Source of the DNA: an uncultured Bacilli bacterium
GTDB taxonomy: Bacteria; Bacillota_I; Bacilli_A; RF39; UBA660
Direction of reading: 5' to 3'
NCBI GenBank assembly: GCA_949025205.1
Contig: CARMXJ010000004.1
Location: 1-56,296 of the forward strand
DNA: 56,296 bases
Shown here: piece by piece, positions 33,383 to 41,252 of the stretch
Numbering within the stretch: the stretch's first letter is position 1
Layout of the letters: each line of letters opens with the position of its first letter
Program-made: the position numbers and the translations under genes
The notes under the pieces: model-generated
Database searches by the model: none
The model's input: only the letters and a program-made list of their open reading frames with translations
What the model was told of the DNA's origin: nothing

Positions 33383-34008
33383 ATGAATTTGTAAAAAAGG
33401 GAAAAATTAATGCATTTAATCATCTACATTTGGCACCTTTTTTGGATTCTGAACATCCAAGTCTAGCTAAAGTTTTAAACGTTTATAATGATGTGTTGGT
33501 GTATGATTATATTTTTTCTAAAACTTCTTGTGAAGAAAAGAGGATAAAGGATAGTTTGAAATTAGTAGCACTTCCTTTTGAGGTTTTATCTAAAAAAATG
33601 CATGTTTTGTCTAGGTCAGAACTTTTAAAGGTTGAACTTTCTATTCTTTTAATACGAAATGTAGATATGATAGTTGTTTACCAATTTGATTCTTATTTTA
33701 TGGAAAAGGAGTTATTTTACTTTAAAAAATTATTTAAAAAGTTAGTGAGTAAGTATGGAAAAACCATTGTTCTTTTGGATAGCAAGATAGATTTTATGAT
33801 TGATTTGGTTGATAGAATTGTTGTGTGTAATTCTAAAAATGAATTAGAAGTTTTTGTTAATCCTACTTTTTATGAAGAACGTTTGTTGGAGCTTTTGGAA
33901 ATTCCTAAGATAGTGGAGTTTGTCAATTATGTTAATCATTGTGGAAAAAAGATAGGAAAGTATACGGATATTAAAGAGTTAATCAAAGCTATTTATAGGG
34001 AAGTGTAG
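33373..34008 (+). CDS. Degenerate EcfA2-like protein without Walker A
   Basis: The 211-residue protein has no P-loop. Its middle (LSRSELLKVELSILLIRNVDMIVVYQFDSYF, about 77-107) reads like the signature-helix to Walker B region of an ABC ATPase with the acidic residue changed, followed by a D-loop/switch-like segment ending IVVCNSKNEL. It overlaps the previous gene by 10 bases and ends 2 bases before truA, exactly the EcfA2 position. I infer a decayed or repurposed EcfA2; this is not proven. The ORF is intact over its whole length, which argues against simple pseudogenisation. Confidence 0.6.
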   Translation: MEINEFVKKGKINAFNHLHLAPFLDSEHPSLAKVLNVYNDVLVYDYIFSKTSCEEKRIKDSLKLVALPFEVLSKKMHVLSRSELLKVELSILLIRNVDMIVVYQFDSYFMEKELFYFKKLFKKLVSKYGKTIVLLDSKIDFMIDLVDRIVVCNSKNELEVFVNPTFYEERLLELLEIPKIVEFVNYVNHCGKKIGKYTDIKELIKAIYREV

Positions 34009-34010
34009 TT

Positions 34011-34736
34011 ATGCGTTATTTTATAAGAGTGCAATATGATGGGAGCGAGTTTTATGGATTCCAAAGGCAAAGAGATAAAAAAACAGTGCAAGGAGAAATT
34101 GAACGAGCTTTGTCTATCATTAATAAAAGTCCTGTTATGGTGAAAGGTGCTGGAAGAACGGATGTTGGTGTTCATGCTAACGGGCAAGGTGTTCATTTTG
34201 ATTTAGATATAAAAGTTCCTAGTGAAAGGCTTGTTACAGCAATAAATTCTATCGTACATCCTTATATTCATGTTTTAGAATGCAAAGAGGTAGAAGAAGA
34301 TTTTCATGCTCGTTTTTCTGTTAAAGAGAAAAAGTATATCTATAAAATTTGGACAGGAGAGTTTAGTCCTTTTAAAGAAAATTATTATTTACAGTATGAT
34401 AAAAAAATTGATTTAGAATTGTTCGAGAAGTGTGTAAGCGTATTTATTGGAAGTTATGATTTTCATAATTTTGTTTCAGGAAGTAGAGAGAATTCGAATG
34501 CAAATATTTCTGCTATTACTATTAAAAAAATAGGAGAAGAAATTGCTATCATTTTTACAGGGAAAAGTTTTTATCGATATATGGTTCGCAATTTAGTTGG
34601 TGCAATGTTAGATGTAAATGAAGGAAAATGTGATATACTGTTATTAGAAAGAATGCTCAAGGAAAGTGATTTTTCTTATCAACTTCGTACAGCACCAGCA
34701 AAGGGGTTATATTTGGAGGGAGTTTATTATGAATAA
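34011..34736 (+). CDS. truA: tRNA pseudouridine synthase A
   Basis: Makes pseudouridine at positions 38-40 of tRNA anticodon arms. The 241-residue protein has the catalytic GRTDVGVHA with Asp51, and YDGSEFYGFQRQ near the start. It follows the ATPase pair directly, which is the expected ecf-truA context, and its last bases overlap the ATG of the next gene. Confidence 0.95.
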   Translation: MRYFIRVQYDGSEFYGFQRQRDKKTVQGEIERALSIINKSPVMVKGAGRTDVGVHANGQGVHFDLDIKVPSERLVTAINSIVHPYIHVLECKEVEEDFHARFSVKEKKYIYKIWTGEFSPFKENYYLQYDKKIDLELFEKCVSVFIGSYDFHNFVSGSRENSNANISAITIKKIGEEIAIIFTGKSFYRYMVRNLVGAMLDVNEGKCDILLLERMLKESDFSYQLRTAPAKGLYLEGVYYE

Positions 34737-35049
34737 TGAAGAAATAGAATTACAAAAAAATGCCTATTTATTGGATAAAGATTTACAGTTTTATATAGAA
34801 CTTAATGAATTGTATAATCAATTATGTTATGGTATTAAAAAAAGAAAATGGTTAATACGTCCTACTTTAGGTAAAATAGTTCTTTTAGTTGGAGAAAATT
34901 GGGAGCAAGTTCATCATTTACCAAAAGAAGATATGTATATGGTGTTAAATTGTATAAAGCTTGCTAGAAGTGAAAAAATTCCAGAAATTTTAGATTATAA
35001 TGAAGAAGAATTCCAAAAGATAGAAGAAAACTACACAAATTCTAGGTAA
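34729..35049 (+). CDS. Hypothetical protein coupled to truA
   Basis: A 106-residue soluble protein that I cannot assign. It is charged and helical, with a tryptophan and lysine/arginine-rich patch (KKRKWLIRP) near the middle. ATG 34729 overlaps the truA stop by 8 bases and follows GGAGGG, so it is translated with truA. No motif suggests a function. Confidence 0.7.
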   Translation: MNNEEIELQKNAYLLDKDLQFYIELNELYNQLCYGIKKRKWLIRPTLGKIVLLVGENWEQVHHLPKEDMYMVLNCIKLARSEKIPEILDYNEEEFQKIEENYTNSR

Positions 35050-35058
35050 AAATTTTGA

Positions 35059-35087
35059 TTGACAGTTAATGATTTTTATTCTATACT
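35059..35087 (+). promoter_or_regulatory. Promoter of the HExxH membrane protein
   Basis: A perfect TTGACA (35059-35064), a 17-bp spacer and TATACT (35082-35087), 27 bases before ATG 35114. Confidence 0.75.
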
Positions 35088-35113
35088 AAATCTCATTCAA
35101 AGGGGATTTTTTT

Positions 35114-36964
35114 ATGGAAGATATAACAATGACTAATGAAGAGAGAATAGCAAGAGCACAAGCTTTATTTATGGGAAACATATATTTCCATAATTATGGG
35201 GGATTTTCAAAAGAAGAATTTAACAAGAAAATGGAAGAAGAATTTCAATATTTGAAATTTGGGCCTTATTTAGGGAGTATTCGGGGTTCGGCAAGTCTAG
35301 TAAGTCCAGTTATTACTTTATATGCTCAAATAGGACATGATTTAAGTTCTATTGCTTTTACTACTAATATTAAATATTACCGTTCTATTATATTGCATGA
35401 ACTTATACATACGTTTTTAAAAAAAAGAAATAAAGAAGGTAAAGTTATATCTTCTGGATTGCATAAATTATTAGGTGTTGATGTAGAATTTAAAGAATAT
35501 CTAGAGACAAGTGCAGTTAATCATTTTTTAGAAATGTTAAACCCAATATCTATTTCATTATTTAAAACTGAAATTATGGAAGAAGATTTTGGGATAGGTG
35601 CTAATGAAGGATATACTGAATGGTTTAGATTTACCATTTTAAAAAATAACGAAAGAATTACTTATAAAAAATTGGCAAGCATATTTTTTGAAATTCAAGA
35701 AAAGCTAGAAAAACGAAATTTAAATGCCATTGCTCTTATAAAAGAATTTAAAGAAGGAAATTATGATTTAATTTTCAATGTTTTAAATTTAACAAAAGAA
35801 GCAGGAATTTTATTTATTCGTTATATGGATTATCTTTATGTAAAAGAATATGAACAAGAACAAATTAAAAGATATTTAGAAAATAAAGAGCTGCAAAAGA
35901 AATTAAAGTTATTAGCTCAACAAGAAAAATTATCAGAAAAGATGCAGAAAATACTTGCGGATGTTAATGATTTTTGTTTGAAAATGGAAAGTAATTTAAA
36001 AGGAATAGCAGGGAGAGTATTGACAGAAACAGAAAAAATAGATATTTTTCAAAAATATTATGATTTTGATCGAAAAAGAAGTTTGGAAGTTCATAATTTG
36101 TTACATTCTGTGTTGGAAAGATCTCACAGAAGTACCATCACATGCAATTTTGACATAGAAGATATAAAATTAGTTGTCCATTATTTTTTAATAGATTACA
36201 AAGTGAAAACTGCATTATTTTTAGATAATATTGAATATAATAAAGATTTAAAAATGATAGAGTCTTATATAAATAAATTGCAAAAACAACACGATTTGTT
36301 TTCTATACCAAATATGATGTTTTATAAAAATCCTATTTTTAAGATTAAAGTAAAAAAGGTTAAAAAAAGAATAAATTTTGATTTTATTGATTTTGAAAAA
36401 CTTGATAAAGCATTTTTAATTTTTTTAATTGCTTTAGCTCTTTTTTTAGAAAAAAGTTCTATGAAAAATTCTGAATCATTAATAAATGAAAAAGAAATAA
36501 AAATAGAGGATACTCCTGAAAAAATAATTTCTTTTGATGAAGATGATGTAGAATATCCTCCTTTTAACATAAGTGAAATTCCTACCGATATTGATCCAGA
36601 AGATGATTTTGAGAGCACAAATATTATGGAAAAATATTTTCCTAACGGTATTTCTCTAGATAAAGGGCAAGAAGTTTATCAAACTTCTTATGAAAATAAC
36701 ACTGTTAAAATGAATTATGCTTACCAAAATTTAGAGTGTGATACTGTAAGAATTATCAAAGATGAAGAAATTATTGAAAAAGGTACTATAGCAGATATCG
36801 ATAGATTTTATGAAAAAGCAAATTCTATCGGTGCAAAGGTTCGTTTAAAATTAGTTATAAATAATGCAGATGGAACCTTAGGATATGTTGCTTGGCTGGA
36901 TTTGCAAGATGCAATAGATTATTTTGATATGCAAAGTGCTGCTTCTTTAAAATTAGAAAGATAG
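35114..36964 (+). CDS. Orphan metallopeptidase-like membrane protein (HExxH)
   Basis: I do not recognise the family. The 616-residue protein has an N-terminal HELIH zinc motif (His95, Glu96, His99) and about 65 residues later NEGYTEW (Glu165), the arrangement of gluzincin peptidases in which the downstream Glu is the third ligand. A helical, charged middle (about 180-420) precedes one membrane segment (FLIFLIALALFL, about 432-446). After it comes an acidic linker and a small domain (about 510-600). There is no signal peptide, so the catalytic domain should be cytoplasmic and the tail outside. It has its own strong promoter and no obvious partner. Confidence 0.7.
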   Translation: MEDITMTNEERIARAQALFMGNIYFHNYGGFSKEEFNKKMEEEFQYLKFGPYLGSIRGSASLVSPVITLYAQIGHDLSSIAFTTNIKYYRSIILHELIHTFLKKRNKEGKVISSGLHKLLGVDVEFKEYLETSAVNHFLEMLNPISISLFKTEIMEEDFGIGANEGYTEWFRFTILKNNERITYKKLASIFFEIQEKLEKRNLNAIALIKEFKEGNYDLIFNVLNLTKEAGILFIRYMDYLYVKEYEQEQIKRYLENKELQKKLKLLAQQEKLSEKMQKILADVNDFCLKMESNLKGIAGRVLTETEKIDIFQKYYDFDRKRSLEVHNLLHSVLERSHRSTITCNFDIEDIKLVVHYFLIDYKVKTALFLDNIEYNKDLKMIESYINKLQKQHDLFSIPNMMFYKNPIFKIKVKKVKKRINFDFIDFEKLDKAFLIFLIALALFLEKSSMKNSESLINEKEIKIEDTPEKIISFDEDDVEYPPFNISEIPTDIDPEDDFESTNIMEKYFPNGISLDKGQEVYQTSYENNTVKMNYAYQNLECDTVRIIKDEEIIEKGTIADIDRFYEKANSIGAKVRLKLVINNADGTLGYVAWLDLQDAIDYFDMQSAASLKLER

Positions 36965-37033
36965 TATGTTTAGTAGTTTTTACTTAATCATTATGAAATT
37001 TTATTATTATTTATTAAAAATTGCCATTTTTAT

Positions 37034-37062
37034 TTGACTTTTCAGTGTTTGTTGCATATAAT
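37034..37062 (+). promoter_or_regulatory. Promoter of the rplM-rpsI operon
   Basis: TTGACT (37034-37039), a 17-bp spacer and TATAAT (37057-37062). The expected transcript begins near 37069. Confidence 0.75.
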
Positions 37063-37068
37063 TTTAAC

Positions 37069-37145
37069 TGGTACATTTTATTTGTTATGAAGCGTTTTGC
37101 CCTGGGAAAGCAAAATTGTGGATGACTGATGAAAGGAAAAGATTC
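37069..37145 (+). promoter_or_regulatory. Candidate L13 autoregulatory leader
   Basis: The 5' UTR holds a hairpin, TTTTGC (37095-37100) with GCAAAA (37110-37115) around a CCTGGGAAA loop, then GTGGATGACTGATGAAAGGA leading into the rplM start. Ribosomal protein L13 leaders are known in Firmicutes at this position; I matched it by location and hairpin only. Confidence 0.5.
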
Positions 37146-37577
37146 ATGAAAACATTCATGCAAAAGAAAGAAAATATTGAACGCAAGTGGTATGTAGTCG
37201 ATTGTGAAGGTAAAAATTTAGGTCGTATTGCTACAAAAGCAGCTACAGTTTTAAGGGGTAAACATAAAGTTACTTATACTCCTCATGTTGATTGTGGAGA
37301 TTATGTAATTGTTATTAATGCCTCAAAAGTAAATTTAACTGGTAATAAGTTAAACGATAAGATGTATTATAATCATAGTGGATACACTGGAGGTTTACGT
37401 GAACGTAATGCTAAAACTATGATTGAGAATTATCCAGAAGAAATGGTTGAAAGAGCGATTAAAGGAATGCTTCCTCATAATCGTTTAGGAAGACAAATGG
37501 CTAAAAAGTTATTTGTTTATGCAGGTAGTGACCATAAGCATGAAGCTCAAAAACCTGTAGAAATGAAAGTTGATTAG
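37146..37577 (+). CDS. rplM: Ribosomal protein L13 (uL13)
   Basis: Large-subunit assembly protein. The 143-residue product has the family motifs WYVVDCEGKNLGRIAT, HVDCGDYVIVINA and GMLPHNRLGR. The upstream in-frame start at 37116 is in the leader; ATG 37146 has GAAAGGA at the right distance and gives the normal N-terminus MKTFMQK. It forms a two-gene operon with rpsI. Confidence 0.97.
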   Translation: MKTFMQKKENIERKWYVVDCEGKNLGRIATKAATVLRGKHKVTYTPHVDCGDYVIVINASKVNLTGNKLNDKMYYNHSGYTGGLRERNAKTMIENYPEEMVERAIKGMLPHNRLGRQMAKKLFVYAGSDHKHEAQKPVEMKVD

Positions 37578-37586
37578 GAGGGTATT

Positions 37587-38006
37587 ATGGCTACAAAACA
37601 AAGTTGGTCTGCTACAGGACGTAGAAAACGTTCTAGTGCACAAGTTCGTTTAGTAAGTGGAACTGGAAAAATTACAGTTAATGGTGTAGATGTTAATGAA
37701 TATATGCCTTATGCCACTTTAGTAATGGATTTAAAACAACCTTTAGTTGCAACAAATAACGAAAATAAATTCGATATTACTGTTACTGTTAAAGGTGGAG
37801 GATTCTCTGGTCAAACTGGAGCAATTCGTTTAGGTATTACTCGAGCACTTTTAGCATTTGATGCAAATTCTGACCAATCAAGAGATGATTCTTATCGTAA
37901 AATTTTAAAAACTGCTGGATTTGTTACTAGAGACCCAAGAGTGAAGGAACGTAAGAAACCAGGACTTAAAAAAGCTCGTAGAGCACCACAATTTAGTAAA
38001 CGTTAA
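37587..38006 (+). CDS. rpsI: Ribosomal protein S9 (uS9)
   Basis: Small-subunit protein whose C-terminal tail reaches the P-site tRNA. The 139-residue product has TGRRKRSSAQVRL near the start, GGGFSGQTGAIRLGI and the conserved basic end RAPQFSKR. ATG 37587 follows AGGAGG, 9 bases after rplM. It is followed by a terminator. Confidence 0.97.
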   Translation: MATKQSWSATGRRKRSSAQVRLVSGTGKITVNGVDVNEYMPYATLVMDLKQPLVATNNENKFDITVTVKGGGFSGQTGAIRLGITRALLAFDANSDQSRDDSYRKILKTAGFVTRDPRVKERKKPGLKKARRAPQFSKR

Positions 38007-38029
38007 GATTTACAAGATTCAATATTTGG

Positions 38030-38056
38030 AAAAGCTCGTTTTTGCGAGTTTTTTTC
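38030..38056 (+). terminator. Terminator of rplM-rpsI
   Basis: AAAAGCTCG pairs with CGAGTTTTT around a TTTTTG loop, with one GU pair and a T-run to 38055. Confidence 0.75.
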
Positions 38057-38184
38057 TGCCTAAAATTATGGAGATTAGGTTACGTGTAGTTTATAAAAAA
38101 TTGGTAGAAGCAATAGTGCTTTTGTTGCATTTTTAGATAAAATCATGTGATATAATATAATTGAGTAATAGTGGAGGTGTTAAG

Positions 38185-38649
38185 ATGGATGAATTAGAAG
38201 AATATATAAATCAAGACATTTTTAATCCGAAATATTTATTTCATGGAAGTTCTTCACCATTAAAAATTATTGAACCAAGACAATCTTCTGATAGTAAAAA
38301 TAAAAATAATGAAGATAAGGCAATTTTTTTAACAAGTTGGTTTATTAATTCTGCAGCATATGCATTCAGTCGTAAGTTGAAGGAGGTAAACGAACATTAT
38401 AGTTTTAGTATGAATAATATGGGTGAATTACCAGCAATGGAATTTGAAGTGGAATATTTACCTGAAAATTTGTGTGGATTTATACACATTTTTGAAATAA
38501 CAAGTGATATGATTAAGGATAATCATAATTATACAACACAATATAGGTGTTATCATAATTTAGTCCCAAAAAAAGTAGTAAAAATAAAGTATGAAGATTT
38601 TGAAAAATATTTTTTAAGAAATGAAATTATAAAAAATTTGAAGTTGTAA
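38185..38649 (+). CDS. Hypothetical protein with possible ADP-ribosyltransferase-like fold
   Basis: A 154-residue soluble protein. It begins with YLFHGSSSPLKIIEP and continues with KAIFLTSWFINSAAYAF, a pattern (FHGSS, then FLTS-x-x-x-A-A) that recalls small bacterial proteins with an ADP-ribosyltransferase-like fold. No catalytic glutamate motif is clear, so activity is unproven. ATG 38185 follows GGAGGTG, and an extended -10 TGATATAAT lies at 38148-38156. It is the first of four accessory genes between rpsI and cwlD. Confidence 0.6.
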   Translation: MDELEEYINQDIFNPKYLFHGSSSPLKIIEPRQSSDSKNKNNEDKAIFLTSWFINSAAYAFSRKLKEVNEHYSFSMNNMGELPAMEFEVEYLPENLCGFIHIFEITSDMIKDNHNYTTQYRCYHNLVPKKVVKIKYEDFEKYFLRNEIIKNLKL

Positions 38650-38903
38650 AAAAATTATTAATCTTAATTAAAATATTTCTAATCTTTTTTCTGAAGACTA
38701 TGAGTAGATTACACAATATAGATATTTATAAATAAAGGAAAGCTAATTTACTAAATGTTAAAACGTTTACGACTTTTTTTGTTAAAAATACAAAAATTAT
38801 AAAGTTTAATGTAATCATTTATTTAATTAAGCTAGTTGGACAGTAAAGTATTTTTTGTGATATAATTCAAATAAAAAAATAATTGTAAAGAAGGTAATAA
38901 GAA
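38650..38903 (+). promoter_or_regulatory. Gap with promoter of the GNAT gene
   Basis: AT-rich and without an ORF. TTGGAC (38836-38841), a 19-bp spacer and TGA-TATAAT (-10 at 38861-38866, extended) precede the GNAT gene. I see nothing else in it. Confidence 0.5.
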
Positions 38904-39350
38904 GTGAATCTTAAAATAATCGAAGCTAAAAGTGAATATGAATTAGTTATATGTTCAAAATTAAGAAAAGAAGTATTTGGAGAAGAAGAAAAAGCACCAG
39001 AAGCATTATATATAATTGATGATTTTGACAGAAAAAGTGATACACATAATTATTTATTAAAAGTAGGAGATAGCTATGTTGCAACAGTTAGATTTATAAA
39101 GGTTGATTCTACTACAATTAAGTTACAAAGATTAGTTGTTTTAAAACAATATCGGAAGAAGGGATATGCTAAAAAAATACTTAATTATTTAGAAAATGAT
39201 GCCTCTAAATTAGGATATAGCAGAGTTATAATGGATTCTGCTTTGAAGGCAGTTGGTTTTTATGAAAAAAATGGTTATAAAAAAGTTTCTGATATATTTT
39301 ATGAAGATAATAGACTTCATATAAAAATGGAAAAATATTTGAATAATTAG
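38904..39350 (+). CDS. GNAT family acetyltransferase
   Basis: The 148-residue protein has the single-domain GNAT fold. The acetyl-CoA pyrophosphate loop is in VLKQYRKKGYAKKIL (about 77-91, the Q/RxxGxG/A motif), and AVGFYEKNGYKKVS matches motif B, as in YjcF/ElaA-type enzymes. It starts at GTG 38904 behind AAGGTAATAAGAAG. Substrate unknown; small-molecule or drug acetylation is possible. Confidence 0.88.
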   Translation: MNLKIIEAKSEYELVICSKLRKEVFGEEEKAPEALYIIDDFDRKSDTHNYLLKVGDSYVATVRFIKVDSTTIKLQRLVVLKQYRKKGYAKKILNYLENDASKLGYSRVIMDSALKAVGFYEKNGYKKVSDIFYEDNRLHIKMEKYLNN

Positions 39351-39368
39351 TAAGGAGTTTTTTACGTT

Positions 39369-40013
39369 ATGCGAAAAAAGGAAGAAATAATTAATATTAA
39401 TTTAGAAACAGATAGGTTATACTTGAAAAGACCTACAATGGATGAGCAATATGATTTATGGAATATTCAAAAGCAAAGAAATGTTTACAGATATTACATG
39501 TCTATCCCTACTAGATTTAATAATGATAGAGAAGCTTTTGAACAAGAGCTAAATGATTGGGAAAAACAAAAAAAATGGTACCAATTAAAAATTGATAATT
39601 TAGAGGAAGATTCTGATAAATACACGTGGAGTATATTTTTAAAAAATGGTGAAGTAATTGGACAAATGTCAGTACAGCCAAACAATAAATATGATAATGT
39701 AGCTATAAGAAATATTGGTTGGTATATAAATCCTAAATATCAAAGATTAGGGTATGCAACTGAAGCAGCAATGAAAATTATTGAATTTATGTTTGAAGTA
39801 GTTGAAATAGAACGAATTGAAACGGAGGCCAATATAGTAAACCCTAGTTCATGGAAACTAATGGAAAAATTAGGATTTGAAAGAGTGGGTGAAAGTGTTA
39901 GTAGTCATATTGATGATGAAGGAAACTACTTGATGCAATATAATTATTTACTTACCAAAGAAAAATATGACTTGCATAAAGAAAAAAACTTTATACAAGG
40001 TAGAAATTGTTAG
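39369..40013 (+). CDS. GNAT acetyltransferase, RimJ/RimL type
   Basis: The 214-residue protein begins LETDRLYLKRPTMDE, typical of RimJ/RimL-like GNAT enzymes, and has the acetyl-CoA loop in YQRLGYATEAAMKII and NPSSWKLMEKLGFERVGE. ATG 39369 follows TAAGGAG, 18 bases after the previous GNAT, so the two are probably cotranscribed. The substrate may be a protein N-terminus or a small molecule. Confidence 0.9.
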   Translation: MRKKEEIININLETDRLYLKRPTMDEQYDLWNIQKQRNVYRYYMSIPTRFNNDREAFEQELNDWEKQKKWYQLKIDNLEEDSDKYTWSIFLKNGEVIGQMSVQPNNKYDNVAIRNIGWYINPKYQRLGYATEAAMKIIEFMFEVVEIERIETEANIVNPSSWKLMEKLGFERVGESVSSHIDDEGNYLMQYNYLLTKEKYDLHKEKNFIQGRNC

Positions 40014-40056
40014 TTAAACATGCAATGAATTTTTATGTAATTAAGTGAGGAATATT

Positions 40057-40506
40057 ATGAATTTAAAAGATTATACTGGAAAATTAAATGCGCATAAAGA
40101 TTATTTAGAAATGTTAGATAAAATAGAAAAATATTGTAAATATATTGAAATTGTTATAATTGATGCAAGAGAAATAATGTCTAACCCTATAGTAAATAAA
40201 TTCGAAAAGGATATTGAAGAAGTTGTAACAGTATCTGAATGGTGGGGAACAAAAACTACTTGTAAAAATAATCTTGTTAAAATAGGAGCATCAAAAGCAC
40301 TTTTTAATTACTTAAGAAAATTTGAAACTTTTTGTAAATATTATTTTTGCAAAAAATATGATGGTGATTTTAATGAATATGTGGATATTCAGGAAACTAC
40401 AGATTTTGGATACGATGATATTGCGTTTTATGATAGTAGAAAAAATATATTGTTATGTACTACAACACATGAAGGTTATATTATGGTAAGAGAAGATTTA
40501 TTGTAA
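40057..40506 (+). CDS. Hypothetical protein
   Basis: A 149-residue soluble protein without a recognised domain. It has three cysteines in a row of aromatic and basic residues (FCKYYFCKKY) and several acidic segments, and begins behind GTGAGG at ATG 40057. It lies downstream of two acetyltransferases, possibly in one transcript. I cannot suggest a role. Confidence 0.6.
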   Translation: MNLKDYTGKLNAHKDYLEMLDKIEKYCKYIEIVIIDAREIMSNPIVNKFEKDIEEVVTVSEWWGTKTTCKNNLVKIGASKALFNYLRKFETFCKYYFCKKYDGDFNEYVDIQETTDFGYDDIAFYDSRKNILLCTTTHEGYIMVREDLL

Positions 40507-40592
40507 GCGATTCAATCGAATATTATTTTTGACTGTTTTAAAAATATATAAATAGGCAGTTTTTTCTTTTCTCAATTGCATATAGTTTTATT

Positions 40593-41252
40593 ATGAAACT
40601 ATATTTTTTTAAAGTTAGTATTTTATTTTTAATCTGTATTTCTTTTTTGTCTGAAAGAATCGTTTTTGCAAGTTTACCTTTGTCTGGAAAAACAGTTGTT
40701 GTAGATAGTGGTCATGGTGGGTTGGACCCAGGAACTATGTATAAAGATGTTTATGAAAAAGATATTAATCTTGCTATTTCTTTGGCACTTGAAAAAGAGT
40801 TAAAAGATTTGGGGGCAGAAGTTATTTTAATTCGATATGGAGATTATGATTTGTCAAAACCAAAGTCTTCATGGCGAAAGAAAAGTGATTTTGATAATCG
40901 TATTCAAATTATTAATAATAGCAATGCCGATTATTATTTATCTATCCATCTTAATTATTTAGATGATTTTAGTTATTATGGACCTCAAGTTTTTTATAAT
41001 ATGAAAAGTGAAAATAACAAAGCAATGGCAGAACAAATTCAAGAAGCTTTAAATCAAGAGCTGAAAACAAATAGAGAAGTAAAAACAATTCCAACAAGCA
41101 CTTATATGTATGGAAGATTAAAGACAACAGGTGTTTTAATAGAATGTGGTTTTTTATCTAACCCCAGAGAAAGAGGCTTGCTTATGCAAGAAGAGTATCA
41201 AAAAAGACTTGCTAAAGTGATTGCAAGTTCTGTTGCTAATTTAAAATTCTAA
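40593..41252 (+). CDS. cwlD: Spore-cortex N-acetylmuramoyl-L-alanine amidase CwlD
   Basis: Cleaves stem peptides to allow muramic-delta-lactam formation in the spore cortex. The 219-residue Amidase_3 protein has a signal peptide (about 1-26), VVDSGHGG with the first zinc His, EKDINL with the Glu ligand, SIHLN with the second His and IECGFLSN with the catalytic Glu. It is the CwlD position after rpsI. ATG 40593 has no ribosome-binding site, and a -10-like CATATAGT (40579-40586) lies only 6 bases upstream, so a leaderless mRNA is possible. Its end overlaps the convergent gene by 12 bases. Confidence 0.92.
   Translation: MKLYFFKVSILFLICISFLSERIVFASLPLSGKTVVVDSGHGGLDPGTMYKDVYEKDINLAISLALEKELKDLGAEVILIRYGDYDLSKPKSSWRKKSDFDNRIQIINNSNADYYLSIHLNYLDDFSYYGPQVFYNMKSENNKAMAEQIQEALNQELKTNREVKTIPTSTYMYGRLKTTGVLIECGFLSNPRERGLLMQEEYQKRLAKVIASSVANLKF

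Noticed and set aside
40558..40586. Housekeeping -35/-10 pair for cwlD
   Set aside because: No -35 resembles TTGACA at 16-18 bp from TATAGT; reported as an unresolved -10-like element instead.
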